This document shows positions 25,678 through 33,735 of a stretch of DNA of 64,000 bases, in pieces; within the stretch, counting starts at the first letter, position 1; each line of letters opens with the position of its first letter. Under the pieces are notes generated by a model, which saw only the letters and a program-made list of their open reading frames with translations, was not told the DNA's origin and made no database searches. The stretch comes from Alphaproteobacteria bacterium PA2 (GTDB lineage Bacteria > Pseudomonadota > Alphaproteobacteria > Caulobacterales > Caulobacteraceae), in NCBI GenBank assembly GCA_002256425.1, contig NKIZ01000001.1, positions 2,329,001-2,393,000 of the forward strand, written 5' to 3'. Made by a program: the position numbers and the translations under genes.

Positions 25678-26062
25678 TCCCCAACCTTTGGTCTTCGTAT
25701 TCAATCAATTTCCGGCAGAGCATCAAAGCCTTGTAGTACTCGCGCTCCATGCAGTGCTTGGAGACATTGACACAGACGGCCAGCACGTCGGGGTTCTGGA
25801 TCGCCCCCATGAACTCGCTGAGACGCTGGACAAAGTCCTGATAGTACCGGCCGGCGTCCTGCTCATCGATATACATCATCATGACAGGCATATAGATGCG
25901 GCGGGCCGGGCTGTTGGCGTCCTCGGGCTGCAGTATGTCCTTCTCACGAAGAACCGAGGCCTTGTTCTGCAGGATGAGAACCCCTCGCCTGTCGCCATTC
26001 TGGACGACAGCGCCATTCAGCACGAACTTCTCGCCGGGTCTGAGCGACAACTTGAGCGGCAA
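25643..26062 (-). CDS. flbT: Flagellin mRNA regulator FlbT, TTG start
   Basis: A 139-residue protein beginning (M)PLKLSLRPGEKFVLNGAVVQ, the exact FlbT opening. The family is about 140 residues long, which matches. The start must be TTG at 26062: GGGGAG (26069-26074) lies six bases upstream, while the earlier ATG in frame would add 23 foreign residues. FlbT binds flagellin mRNA leaders and promotes their decay until the hook is complete. It is the first gene of the run flbT, flaF, flagellins, and diverges from the TPR-glycosyltransferase. Confidence 0.92.
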   Translation of the reverse strand: MPLKLSLRPGEKFVLNGAVVQNGDRRGVLILQNKASVLREKDILQPEDANSPARRIYMPVMMMYIDEQDAGRYYQDFVQRLSEFMGAIQNPDVLAVCVNVSKHCMEREYYKALMLCRKLIEYEDQRLGNVASRVSADLG

Positions 26063-26231
26063 GACTTGCTCCCCTGACTGGCGGCGACATGGACAAACGC
26101 AACAGGCAGTTGCGCGCTTTCGCCGGTTCAAAGCGGCGCAAGCCCACCTTCAATAATCCAGGCTGGTTAACGACGCCTTGCAGTTGCGGACTGGAATTCC
26201 GGTCACGGTGTCGCGGGGCCTGCAAACGGGC

Positions 26232-26246
26232 TTAGCCAAAGCTTAA
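26232..26246 (+). promoter_or_regulatory. CtrA-like site upstream of the flagellin glycosyltransferase
   Basis: TTAG-N7-TTAA differs by one base from the CtrA consensus TTAA-N7-TTAA. It is 56 bases before the start of the TPR-glycosyltransferase gene, in the divergent region with flbT. CtrA control of flagellar genes is established in Caulobacter; this site is a prediction. Confidence 0.4.
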
Positions 26247-26301
26247 CCTCGACGCGCGCTTATCCACCCAAACAGATTCCGAAATCTCTGGAGACCCGGA
26301 C

Positions 26302-28104
26302 ATGGCGCAGGTCAAGTTTGACAAGCTGGCCCTTGAGGGTTCGGCAGCGATCGTCGCCGCGCCAGCCCAGGCGCGCATGTCTTCCGGCATTGCAGGCGAC
26401 AACACCTCGCGCCAGGCCCTGCTGAACCTGTCGGCCAGCCTCATCGGCGTCAAACAGGAGGTTGTGCAGCAATATCTGAGCAAGGCGTCAGTGGAAATGG
26501 GTCGGGGCCACCCCGAACGCGCCGAAACCTGGGCCCTGAAAGCCCTGGAGGTTGACGAAAAGTCGGGGATTTCCTGGCACTACCTGGCCATGTGCCGGGA
26601 AATGGCCGGCGATTTCACCAGCTCGATCAGCTGTTACGAGGCCGCTCTGCGGTTGTTGCCGGACGACGGCGAAATCCTCAACAATCTGGGCCGCCTCGCC
26701 AGCCGGATGGGCGATGACGCCAGCGCCGAGAAATTCTTCCGGCTCTTCCTTCAGCGTTTCCCCGGACATCCTGAAGGGGCCAATAATCTGGGCTGCGTGC
26801 TGCGCAACCAGAGCCGGTTTGATGAAGCCATCGACGTCCTTAAGGAAGGCCTGAACAAGAACCCTGACAAGCCCATCCTGTGGAACGGCATTGGTTCGGT
26901 CATGGCCGAAATCGGCGACATCGAAAACGCCTTCATCTTCTATGATGAGTGCCTGAGGCTCGACCCCAAATTCAGCAAGGCCCGCTATAATCGGGGAAAC
27001 ATGCGCCTGGCCATGGGCGACGCCCAGGGTGCGCTCCAGGATTGCGACAAGTCGATCAGCCAGACAAAGGCTATGGACGAACTGTGCATGATGAGGCTGG
27101 CGCGAGCGGGCATTCTGTTGAACCTGGGCCGCATCAGCGCTGGTTGGGATGAGTATGAAGCCCGGCGCAATCCGAACTTTTCAGACTGCATAATCTACAA
27201 TGTTGGAGACCTGCAGCAGTGGGAGCCAAAGTCGTCGATCTATGGAAAGTCCCTTCTGGTAATTTGCGAACAGGGGCTGGGCGATGAAATACTTCACGGA
27301 ACCATAATTCCAGACATCATAGAAAAACTTGGTCCGGAAGGTAAACTTACGCTGGCTGTGGAAAACCGGTTGGTGAATCTCTTTCAGAGAACATTCCCAA
27401 ATGCCACTGTAGGATTTCACAGGACTTACAAAATTCATGGCAGGGATTTCAGAATCTTGCCCTTCATGGATGAAGACTACTCCGGCATTGACATGTGGGC
27501 TCCCATCGCGACCTTCATGCGGGAATACCGCAGAACGCTGGACGCCTTTCCGGATCGCGTAGGCTATCTGAAGCCAGACCCCGAACGCGTGGCCTACTGG
27601 TCCAACTGGCTGAAAACCGTTTCTGACCTGCCCAAGGTCGGCCTTCTCTGGAAGAGCGGCATCATCAGCAATGGTCGCCATCGGTTCTTTTCGCCTTTTG
27701 ACCGCTGGGAGCCCATTCTGAAGACCCCCGGGGTCACCTTCGTCAATCTGCAGTATGGGGATTGTGATCCGGAACTCGCCCGCGCCAGGGAAGACTTCGG
27801 TGTTGAAATCATTCAACCTCCGGGCATCGACCTGAAACAGGATCTGGATGAGGTGGTCGCCCTGTGCGCCGCCATGGATCTTGTGATCGGCTTCTCCAAC
27901 GCCACCTTCAACATGGCTGCCGCGGCCGGCGCGCCGTCCTGGCTTATCCTGCCCCCGGCCGCCTGGACCAGCATGGGCACCGGTCGATATCCCTGGTACC
28001 CCCAGGTTCGGCTTTTCATGCCCGAAGAGTTCAATAACTGGGACCCGGTCATGCAGGAAATCGCCGCAAGCCTGGGCGAATACGCCGCCAACCCCACGGA
28101 CTGA
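26302..28104 (+). CDS. TPR-glycosyltransferase, probable flagellin O-glycosyltransferase (FlmG/FlbA-like)
   Basis: A 600-residue soluble protein. Residues about 50-270 are TPR repeats (segments such as AETWALKALEVDEKSGISW, AEKFFRLFLQRFPGHPEGA and AFIFYDECLRLDPKFSKARY). The C-terminal half is a glycosyltransferase-like domain with LLVICEQGLGDEILHGTI and the sugar-nucleotide segment DLVIGFSNATFNMAAAAG. This architecture is that of FlmG-type enzymes, which bind flagellin by TPRs and add nonulosonic acid; Caulobacter FlbA is similar. Its position beside flbT supports the role. GGAG lies eight bases upstream of the ATG. Bases about 27181-27480 have lower GC than the rest of the gene. Confidence 0.8.
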   Translation: MAQVKFDKLALEGSAAIVAAPAQARMSSGIAGDNTSRQALLNLSASLIGVKQEVVQQYLSKASVEMGRGHPERAETWALKALEVDEKSGISWHYLAMCREMAGDFTSSISCYEAALRLLPDDGEILNNLGRLASRMGDDASAEKFFRLFLQRFPGHPEGANNLGCVLRNQSRFDEAIDVLKEGLNKNPDKPILWNGIGSVMAEIGDIENAFIFYDECLRLDPKFSKARYNRGNMRLAMGDAQGALQDCDKSISQTKAMDELCMMRLARAGILLNLGRISAGWDEYEARRNPNFSDCIIYNVGDLQQWEPKSSIYGKSLLVICEQGLGDEILHGTIIPDIIEKLGPEGKLTLAVENRLVNLFQRTFPNATVGFHRTYKIHGRDFRILPFMDEDYSGIDMWAPIATFMREYRRTLDAFPDRVGYLKPDPERVAYWSNWLKTVSDLPKVGLLWKSGIISNGRHRFFSPFDRWEPILKTPGVTFVNLQYGDCDPELARAREDFGVEIIQPPGIDLKQDLDEVVALCAAMDLVIGFSNATFNMAAAAGAPSWLILPPAAWTSMGTGRYPWYPQVRLFMPEEFNNWDPVMQEIAASLGEYAANPTD

Positions 28105-28261
28105 CCCACGGAAATCTGCCCTGCAGAGGCTACAAAACCGCCGGAGAAGGCTTCTCCGCGCGGAACGCCCTTGAATGTCGCGTCCCAGGCTCTAGTCTGA
28201 CTCCAGTTTGAAACAATTGTTCGAGAGCCGGCGCCCCGTCGCGTCGTCCCGGGGAGCCCAT

Positions 28262-29128
28262 ATGAAGCAGCGTTTTGAAGGCACTGAGAATTACGTCGCC
28301 ACCGACGACCTGAAGGTGGCGGTGAACGCCGCGATCGCCCTGGAGCGTCCGTTGCTGATCAAGGGCGAGCCCGGCACCGGCAAGACCGTTCTGGCCTATG
28401 AAATCGCCAAGGCGCTCGATTCCGAACTGATCACCTGGCACATCAAGTCGACCACCAAGGCTCATCAGGGCCTTTACGAGTACGACGCCGTTTCCCGTCT
28501 GCGCGACAGCCAGCTGGGCGACGAGCGCGTCAAGGACGTCAAGAACTACATCAAGAAGGGCAAGCTCTGGGAGGCCTTCACCTCCGGCAAGCGCCCGGTC
28601 CTGCTGATCGACGAAATCGACAAGGCCGACATCGAATTCCCGAACGACCTGCTCCAGGAGCTCGATCGGATGGAATTCTACGTCTACGAGACCAATGAGA
28701 CCATCAAGGCCGAAATCCGCCCGGTGGTGATCATCACCTCGAACAATGAAAAGGAACTGCCGGACGCCTTCCTGCGCCGCTGCTTCTTCCACTACATCAA
28801 GTTCCCGGAAGCCGAGACGATGAACGAAATCGTCGAGGTCCACTTCCCCGGCATCAAGCAGAAGCTGGTCAATGAAGCCCTGCGGATCTTCTACGACATG
28901 CGCAAGGTGCCCGGCCTGAAGAAGAAGCCCTCCACCTCGGAACTCCTCGACTGGCTCAAGCTGCTCATGGTCGAAGACATTGACGAGAACGCCCTGAAGG
29001 AACGCGATCCCACCAAGCTGATCCCGCCCCTGCATGGCGCCCTGCTGAAGAACGAACAGGACGTCCACCTGTTCGAACGTCTGGCCTTCCTGGCCCGCCG
29101 CGAAGGCGCTGCGCGCCCCGGCCAATAA
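28262..29128 (+). CDS. MoxR-family AAA+ ATPase
   Basis: A 288-residue ATPase. Walker A is GEPGTGKT (residues 35-42) and Walker B is VLLIDEID (about 113-120). A sensor-like IITSNNEKELPDAFLRRCFFHY follows, typical of MoxR. These act as chaperones that assemble or activate metal or protein complexes, usually with a VWA-domain partner encoded next door. No VWA gene follows here. I chose ATG 28262, preceded by GGGGAG. A nested palindrome comes directly after the gene. Confidence 0.9.
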   Translation: MKQRFEGTENYVATDDLKVAVNAAIALERPLLIKGEPGTGKTVLAYEIAKALDSELITWHIKSTTKAHQGLYEYDAVSRLRDSQLGDERVKDVKNYIKKGKLWEAFTSGKRPVLLIDEIDKADIEFPNDLLQELDRMEFYVYETNETIKAEIRPVVIITSNNEKELPDAFLRRCFFHYIKFPEAETMNEIVEVHFPGIKQKLVNEALRIFYDMRKVPGLKKKPSTSELLDWLKLLMVEDIDENALKERDPTKLIPPLHGALLKNEQDVHLFERLAFLARREGAARPGQ

Positions 29129-29138
29129 GTCGGTACAG

Positions 29139-29227
29139 GCCTCGCTCCAGAGCATGTTCCGATAAGTGGGAACCGGTTATCGGACCGAAACATGCTCCAA
29201 CGCGCTAAAAATGCGCTGAAGCGAGGC
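29139..29227. repeat. Nested palindromic repeat element (REP-like), 89 bases
   Basis: The outer arms are GCCTCGCT (29139-29146) and AGCGAGGC (29220-29227). Inside, GAGCATGTT pairs with AACATGCTC (29150-29197), and CCGATAA pairs with TTATCGG around GTGGGAACCGG. It ends just after the moxR gene. Similar GAGCATGTT...GGAACCGG... elements are dispersed in many alphaproteobacterial genomes, as I recall. It may also end the moxR transcript. Confidence 0.7.
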
Positions 29228-29301
29228 TTACCGCGAATTCACTCGACCTTTTCAGGCTTCGCCCTCACCGTTCCCATCGAACGGACAGGAGATGATCGTC
29301 C

Positions 29302-30207
29302 ATGAAAGCCCTAGCTCTCTGCGCTGTCTCGGCACTTGCCCTGAGCACCGCCGCCTGCGCGCAACGTGACAGTCATTCGGCAGCCATGACCGGGCGTCTC
29401 GACTGCCCCGAGCAGGCTGGGGATCTCATGCGCACCAGCATTTCGCCGGATGGCAAGTCCTGCGAATACCAGATTGCAGATGGCGCCCATGTGTCCCTGA
29501 AGCTCGTGGCTCTGGACGCCAAGGGGCCCGACACCTTGCTGACCCGGCTGGAAACCGAACTCAGGGCCGAAGCCGCCACGGACGAGGGTGTTCAAACCGC
29601 TGAAACCGACGCCGCCAAGGCTGTTGAAGAGGCCCGCCAGGACGCCGCAGAAGCCCAGAAGGCTGAAGCCGAAGCCAGGGCTGACTCAGAGAAGGCCTGG
29701 TCAGCATCGGACTCGGCCAGGGATGCATCCGAGATTTCGGAAGTCGAACGGACTGTTGACTCCAAGCTCAAGGAGCGGGGCCTCAGCGACGGCGATCAGT
29801 CGGCCAGCGTTGTCCTGCCCGGGGTCCGCATTGACGCGGATGGAAAGGATGACTCAGCTCACATTTCCATGCCCGGCGTGCGCATAGACGCCGAGGGGGA
29901 CGGCGCCGCCATCCGTGTTGGGCGCATGCACATCGACACCGACAATGACAAGGCCGTGGTCAAGGCCGTGTCTGATGTCCGACTGAGGGGCGAAGGTCTG
30001 GCCAGAACCAAACGGGGCATCCAGGCCATGTTTGTCTATGCCGGAGACAATCTGGGCGGTGGCTACAAGTATGTCGGCTATGAAGTGGCCGGGCCCAAGA
30101 CAGGGCCGCTGACGGTCGCCATCATCAAGTCGAAGAAGTCCGGCGGTTTCCATGGCGACGTCTATGGAGACGTCAAGCGCCTGGTCCGGCGCAATGGCGG
30201 CGTGTAG
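29302..30207 (+). CDS. Lipoprotein with coiled-coil region and short beta repeats, unknown function
   Basis: A 301-residue protein with a lipobox (LALSTAAC). About residues 85-150 are rich in Ala, Glu, Asp and Lys and look like a coiled coil (ETDAAKAVEEARQDAAEAQK). Then come imperfect repeats with LPGVRIDADGK, MPGVRIDAEGD and RMHIDTDND, about 18 residues each. The C-terminal part has FVYAGDNLGGGYKYVGYEVAG. I do not recognise the family. It stands alone between the palindrome and a convergent gene and is likely an envelope protein. Confidence 0.72.
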   Translation: MKALALCAVSALALSTAACAQRDSHSAAMTGRLDCPEQAGDLMRTSISPDGKSCEYQIADGAHVSLKLVALDAKGPDTLLTRLETELRAEAATDEGVQTAETDAAKAVEEARQDAAEAQKAEAEARADSEKAWSASDSARDASEISEVERTVDSKLKERGLSDGDQSASVVLPGVRIDADGKDDSAHISMPGVRIDAEGDGAAIRVGRMHIDTDNDKAVVKAVSDVRLRGEGLARTKRGIQAMFVYAGDNLGGGYKYVGYEVAGPKTGPLTVAIIKSKKSGGFHGDVYGDVKRLVRRNGGV

Positions 30208-30231
30208 GGCGCCAGACCTCCAGGCTGGCAT

Positions 30232-30606
30232 TCAGCCTGTGGGTTGGACCTCGACGACCTTGTAGGTCAGGGGCCGGCCGTCTTCGTCCGTCACGGTGAC
30301 ATATTCCCCGACGGCGAAGCGATGATCGCCAAGGCGGTGCACCGGCTCGTCATCCGCTGATCCGGCTACATCATAGTCAAAGAACCAGACCTTGCCGCGA
30401 TGGGCGAGGTGCCCAATGGCCGGGTCCTCATCCGGCGAAAACCGTCGCACGCTGCAGGCTGCCTTGTGTTTGGCATAGGCAGCTTCATCCAGATGGCTGT
30501 CGGAGGTCAGGGGCGCGGTCAGGGTGTAGCCTCGATGGTCATCCCCGCCGGCGAACTCCGTGCCGGGATTGCGGGCCAGCCGCATGACGATACGAGACAG
30601 GGACAT
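30232..30606 (-). CDS. Conserved hypothetical protein
   Basis: A 124-residue soluble protein. It contains SVRRFSPDEDPAIGHLAHRG, GKVWFFDYDVAGSADDEPVH and a C-terminal FAVGEYVTVTDEDGRPLTYKVV that may form a small beta barrel. There is no signal peptide. It lies 17 bases after the universal stress protein on the same strand, so the two are probably one operon and the product may act in the same stress response. The function is unknown. Confidence 0.72.
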   Translation of the reverse strand: MSLSRIVMRLARNPGTEFAGGDDHRGYTLTAPLTSDSHLDEAAYAKHKAACSVRRFSPDEDPAIGHLAHRGKVWFFDYDVAGSADDEPVHRLGDHRFAVGEYVTVTDEDGRPLTYKVVEVQPTG

Positions 30607-30623
30607 GGAATGACCTTCGTGAC

Positions 30624-31436
30624 TCAGTGGGACAGGAAAAGGGTCGGCTGATCGGCGGCCAGAAGGCTGCGGGTTGTGCCACCAAAGATGAATTCCTGGA
30701 GCCTCGGGTGACCAAAGGCGCCGGCGACCAGGATTTCGGCATTCGCCTTCTTGGCGGCGTAGAGCAGGACCGGGCCAGCATCGCCGCTGTCGGGCAGCAT
30801 ATCAATGTCAGCCGCAATGCCGCGGGCCGCGTAATAGCCCTGGAGCTTGGCGGGATCAAAGCTGCGGGAACTGGCCTTGGGCGCTGCCAGGATCACGACC
30901 TTTGAGGCCTTTTCCAGAAGAGGCATGGCCAGGCGCGCCGCACGGCTGGCTTCCTTGCCGCCATCCCAGGCGACCGCAACCACACCACCAACCTTGAAAC
31001 CCTCACGGGCGATCAGAACGGGCCGCTGCTCGTCGGCCACCATCTGCTGGAAGACTTCAGCCAGCGGGCCCCGACCCCGTGGGGGATCATTTGAGAAGAC
31101 CACCACATCTGACAGGCGGCTTTCTACCGACAGCCCAGCCCATACAGGGGTCTGAAGTGCGATGAACTGCTTCTTGGTATAGGCGCAGGCATCCATATGG
31201 GCCCGGGCGTGCTTCTCACCCACGGCGGCGGCTTCCTTCAGGGACTCAAGCGCCGTGCTCTGCACCCCACCCAGAAACCCTTCGCCCATCCAGGGCATGA
31301 GGTCGGCCACATCGGCAGGCGCATAGACGCCCGCCAGTTCGGCGCCGAAGGGCTCGGCCAGAGCGGCTCCGGCCAGGATCGCGGCCTTGTCGTCTGCGCC
31401 GCCCGACAATGGAGCGATAATCCGTGCCCAACTCAT
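30624..31436 (-). CDS. Universal stress protein, tandem-domain type
   Basis: A 270-residue protein with the start SWARIIAPLSGGADDKAAIL and a second domain opening GGVVAVAWDGGKEASRAARL. The ending AGAFGHPRLQEFIFGGTTRSLL is the usual G-x2-G-x9-GS/T nucleotide site. Two UspA domains in one chain are common in alphaproteobacteria. Such proteins respond to stress and growth arrest, often by binding ATP. I placed the start at the ATG at 31436. It leads an operon with the small hypothetical gene downstream. Confidence 0.88.
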   Translation of the reverse strand: MSWARIIAPLSGGADDKAAILAGAALAEPFGAELAGVYAPADVADLMPWMGEGFLGGVQSTALESLKEAAAVGEKHARAHMDACAYTKKQFIALQTPVWAGLSVESRLSDVVVFSNDPPRGRGPLAEVFQQMVADEQRPVLIAREGFKVGGVVAVAWDGGKEASRAARLAMPLLEKASKVVILAAPKASSRSFDPAKLQGYYAARGIAADIDMLPDSGDAGPVLLYAAKKANAEILVAGAFGHPRLQEFIFGGTTRSLLAADQPTLFLSH

Positions 31437-31542
31437 AGCTGCGTCCCTCATGATGCAAGTTCACACGCGAGCATGCCCCCATGCATTGATCTTTCTCAAG
31501 TCCTGGTTCAGGTCAGGGGATCACGAGAAGGGGAACGGCGAA

Positions 31543-32187
31543 GTGGTCAAAGGGTTGCGAAAGGCCAAGGACCTGCCCAGGGCCTGGCAGCGCATGTTGT
31601 CCGGCCGTCGCCTTGACCTGCTGGACCCCTCCCCCATGGATATCGAGATCGAGGACATCGCCCACGGCCTGGCCCGTGTCGCCCGGTGGAACGGTCAGAC
31701 CGTAGGCGAGCACGCCTTTTCCGTGGCGCAGCACTCCCTGGTGGTCGAAGAGGTCTGCGCCCACATCCAGCCGGATCTCGAACCCCGCTGGCGGCTGACC
31801 GCCCTGCTGCACGACGCCTCGGAATATGTGATCGGCGACATGATCAGCCCGTTCAAGGCCGCCCTCGGCTATGATTACAAGGTGTTTGAGGAGCGGCTGG
31901 AAAACGCCATCCACATCCGGTTCGGCCTTCCCGCCAAGACCCCGCCGGCCATCAAGAAGCTGATCAAGCGCGCAGACCGCACCAGTGCCTTCTTCGAAGC
32001 CACCCAGCTGGCAGGGTTTGCCCGTGACGAGGCGCTCGACCTGTTCGACGCGCCGCCGGTCGGCTATCAGCTGGAGATCGAACCCCTTACCGCCCACCAG
32101 GCGCAGATGCGCTTCGTGGCCCGGTACCATACCCTGTCGGAGGCCGCCGGCTTTGCCTCTGCGCCTGCGGCTTTCGAGACGGAGTGA
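31543..32187 (+). CDS. HD-domain phosphohydrolase (YfbR-like 5'-nucleotidase family)
   Basis: A 214-residue protein with HD motifs: VGEHAFSVAQHSLVVEE, LLHDASEYVIGD (His-Asp pair) and IKRADRTSAFFEA. These match YfbR/YfdR-type nucleotidases that hydrolyse deoxynucleoside monophosphates. I chose GTG at 31543, with AAGGGG nine bases upstream and a start sequence (VKGLRKAKDLPRAWQRML) that looks like a natural N-terminus. Earlier in-frame codons would run into the divergent universal stress gene. It is followed after two bases by a tyrosine-phosphatase-like gene and then a Nudix regulator. Confidence 0.85.
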   Translation: MVKGLRKAKDLPRAWQRMLSGRRLDLLDPSPMDIEIEDIAHGLARVARWNGQTVGEHAFSVAQHSLVVEEVCAHIQPDLEPRWRLTALLHDASEYVIGDMISPFKAALGYDYKVFEERLENAIHIRFGLPAKTPPAIKKLIKRADRTSAFFEATQLAGFARDEALDLFDAPPVGYQLEIEPLTAHQAQMRFVARYHTLSEAAGFASAPAAFETE

Positions 32188-32189
32188 GC

Positions 32190-32702
32190 ATGACCCTCAT
32201 CGTCTGCGGATTGGCTGAAGCCGCCAGGGTGATCGCCGAGCGCCGCCCCTCCCATATGGTCTCACTGCTGGATCCTTCCAGCATGATCACCACCCCCCTG
32301 GGCATCAGGGCGGAGCGGCATCTGAAGCTGGGGGTAAATGACATCTCCATACCCACCGAGGGCCTGGTTCCACCCAATGAAGAGGTCGTCCTCAACCTGC
32401 TGGAGTTCAGTCGGTCCTGGGATGAGACCGCCCCCATGCTGGTCCACTGCTGGGCCGGGATCAGCCGCTCTACGGCGGCGGCCTTCGTCATAGCCTGCGA
32501 CAAGAGCCCGGGAGCCGATGAGCGGTCCCTGGCCCTGACCATGCGACAGGCCTCCCGCCACGCTTCGCCGAACCGGCGGATCGTCACCCTGGCCGACGAC
32601 ATCATGGGCAGGGGCGGCCGCATGGTCGACGCCCTGGACGCCATGGGCGATTACGACTTCATCGGCGCGGGTGCGCCCTTTGACTTTGCAGCGCGCCACT
32701 GA
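32190..32702 (+). CDS. Tyrosine/dual-specificity phosphatase-like protein
   Basis: A 170-residue protein with the P-loop VHCWAGISRSTAA, so Cys87 and Arg93 form the HCx5R(S/T) catalytic signature of cysteine phosphatases. An upstream DISIPTEG segment may supply the general acid. Family members may act on phosphoproteins or small phosphates; I cannot tell which. GGAG lies five bases before the ATG at 32190; a GTG two codons earlier is possible. The stop overlaps the next start (TGATG), so it is the middle gene of a three-gene operon. Confidence 0.85.
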   Translation: MTLIVCGLAEAARVIAERRPSHMVSLLDPSSMITTPLGIRAERHLKLGVNDISIPTEGLVPPNEEVVLNLLEFSRSWDETAPMLVHCWAGISRSTAAAFVIACDKSPGADERSLALTMRQASRHASPNRRIVTLADDIMGRGGRMVDALDAMGDYDFIGAGAPFDFAARH

Positions 32703-33664
32703 TGGTCAATCGGGTTGTCATCGGACTTTCAGCCGTGGTGGTCGCCGTTCGGGATGGCCAGGCCCTGGTGCTGACAGTTCGGGCGCCTGGCCAGCCGGCC
32801 GGCCTGCCCTTCGGACCCTTTGACCCCGATGGCGACCGGACATTCGAACTGGCCCTGCGGGCCTTCGTGACCGCCCAGACCCGGTTCGATCTTGGCTATG
32901 TGGAGCAGCTCTACACCTTCGGCGACAAGGGCCGGGACGCGCCTGTGGCCGTTCTGGAAGCCGGCGACCGGGCAGCCCGGGTCATCTCGGTGGGTTATCT
33001 TGGCCTGACCCCTCATGCCGTTGAAACCCACGCGCCAGACAGCGCCTGGGCGGACTGGCTGAAGTTCTTCCCCTGGGAGGACTGGCGGGAAGGCCGCCCC
33101 CCTGCCCTCACCGCCATGGAGCCCGCCCTGCGGAACTGGGCGAGAGGTGACCGACTGCCGCGCACCCGCCTCCTGTTCGCCCTGGACGGCGCACCCTGGA
33201 ATGAAGAGCGGGTCCTGGAGCGCTATGAGCTGCTCTATGAGGCGGGCCTGGCGCCCGAGGCGGCCCGGGATCGCGGCGAGGCGCCGGCCCCTGCCCTTTC
33301 CGCCCTTGGCGCTGCCCTGGGCGAGCCGATGATTTCCGACCACCGGCGTATTCTGGCGACGGCCCTCTCCCGGCTGCGGGGCAAGCTGAAATACCGCCCG
33401 GTGATCTTCGAGGTCATGCCGGAGTCCTTCACCCTGTCGGCCCTGCAGCGGGCGGTTGAGGCGGTGGCGGGCATCCGGCTTCACAAACAGAACTTCCGTC
33501 GGGCGCTTGAGCGGGCTGACCTGGTCGAAGGACTGGGCAGGCTGGACCAGGACACCGGCGGGCGCCCCGCCGAACTCTTCCGCTTTCGCCGGGAAGTGCT
33601 TGGGGCCAGGCCAGTCTCAGGTCTTTCCCTGCCCCTGCTGCGGGACGATTCGTCGGCGGGCTGA
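32702..33664 (+). CDS. Nudix-domain NAD metabolism regulator (NadQ-like)
   Basis: A 320-residue protein. The N-terminal part is Nudix-like (VVIGLSAVVVAVRDGQALVL) but lacks an intact Nudix box catalytic motif, as regulators of this type do. The C-terminal part has LSALQRAVEAVAGIRLHKQNFRRALE, a probable winged-helix DNA-binding segment. This matches my recollection of the alphaproteobacterial NadQ family (COG4111), which controls NAD synthesis genes. The start overlaps the phosphatase stop. The name is inferred from family resemblance. Confidence 0.78.
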   Translation: MVNRVVIGLSAVVVAVRDGQALVLTVRAPGQPAGLPFGPFDPDGDRTFELALRAFVTAQTRFDLGYVEQLYTFGDKGRDAPVAVLEAGDRAARVISVGYLGLTPHAVETHAPDSAWADWLKFFPWEDWREGRPPALTAMEPALRNWARGDRLPRTRLLFALDGAPWNEERVLERYELLYEAGLAPEAARDRGEAPAPALSALGAALGEPMISDHRRILATALSRLRGKLKYRPVIFEVMPESFTLSALQRAVEAVAGIRLHKQNFRRALERADLVEGLGRLDQDTGGRPAELFRFRREVLGARPVSGLSLPLLRDDSSAG

Positions 33665-33735
33665 AATCGGTGGTCGCCATGGCCTGCGGCTTCGTGATCT
33701 AAGGTCCGCAAAAGACCACCCCGGAGGAAACCACC

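Noticed and set aside
28142..28158. Palindrome CGGAGAAGGCTTCTCCG after the glycosyltransferase gene
   Set aside because: It could be a terminator, but the loop is too tight for the full stem and no T-run follows, so I did not call it.
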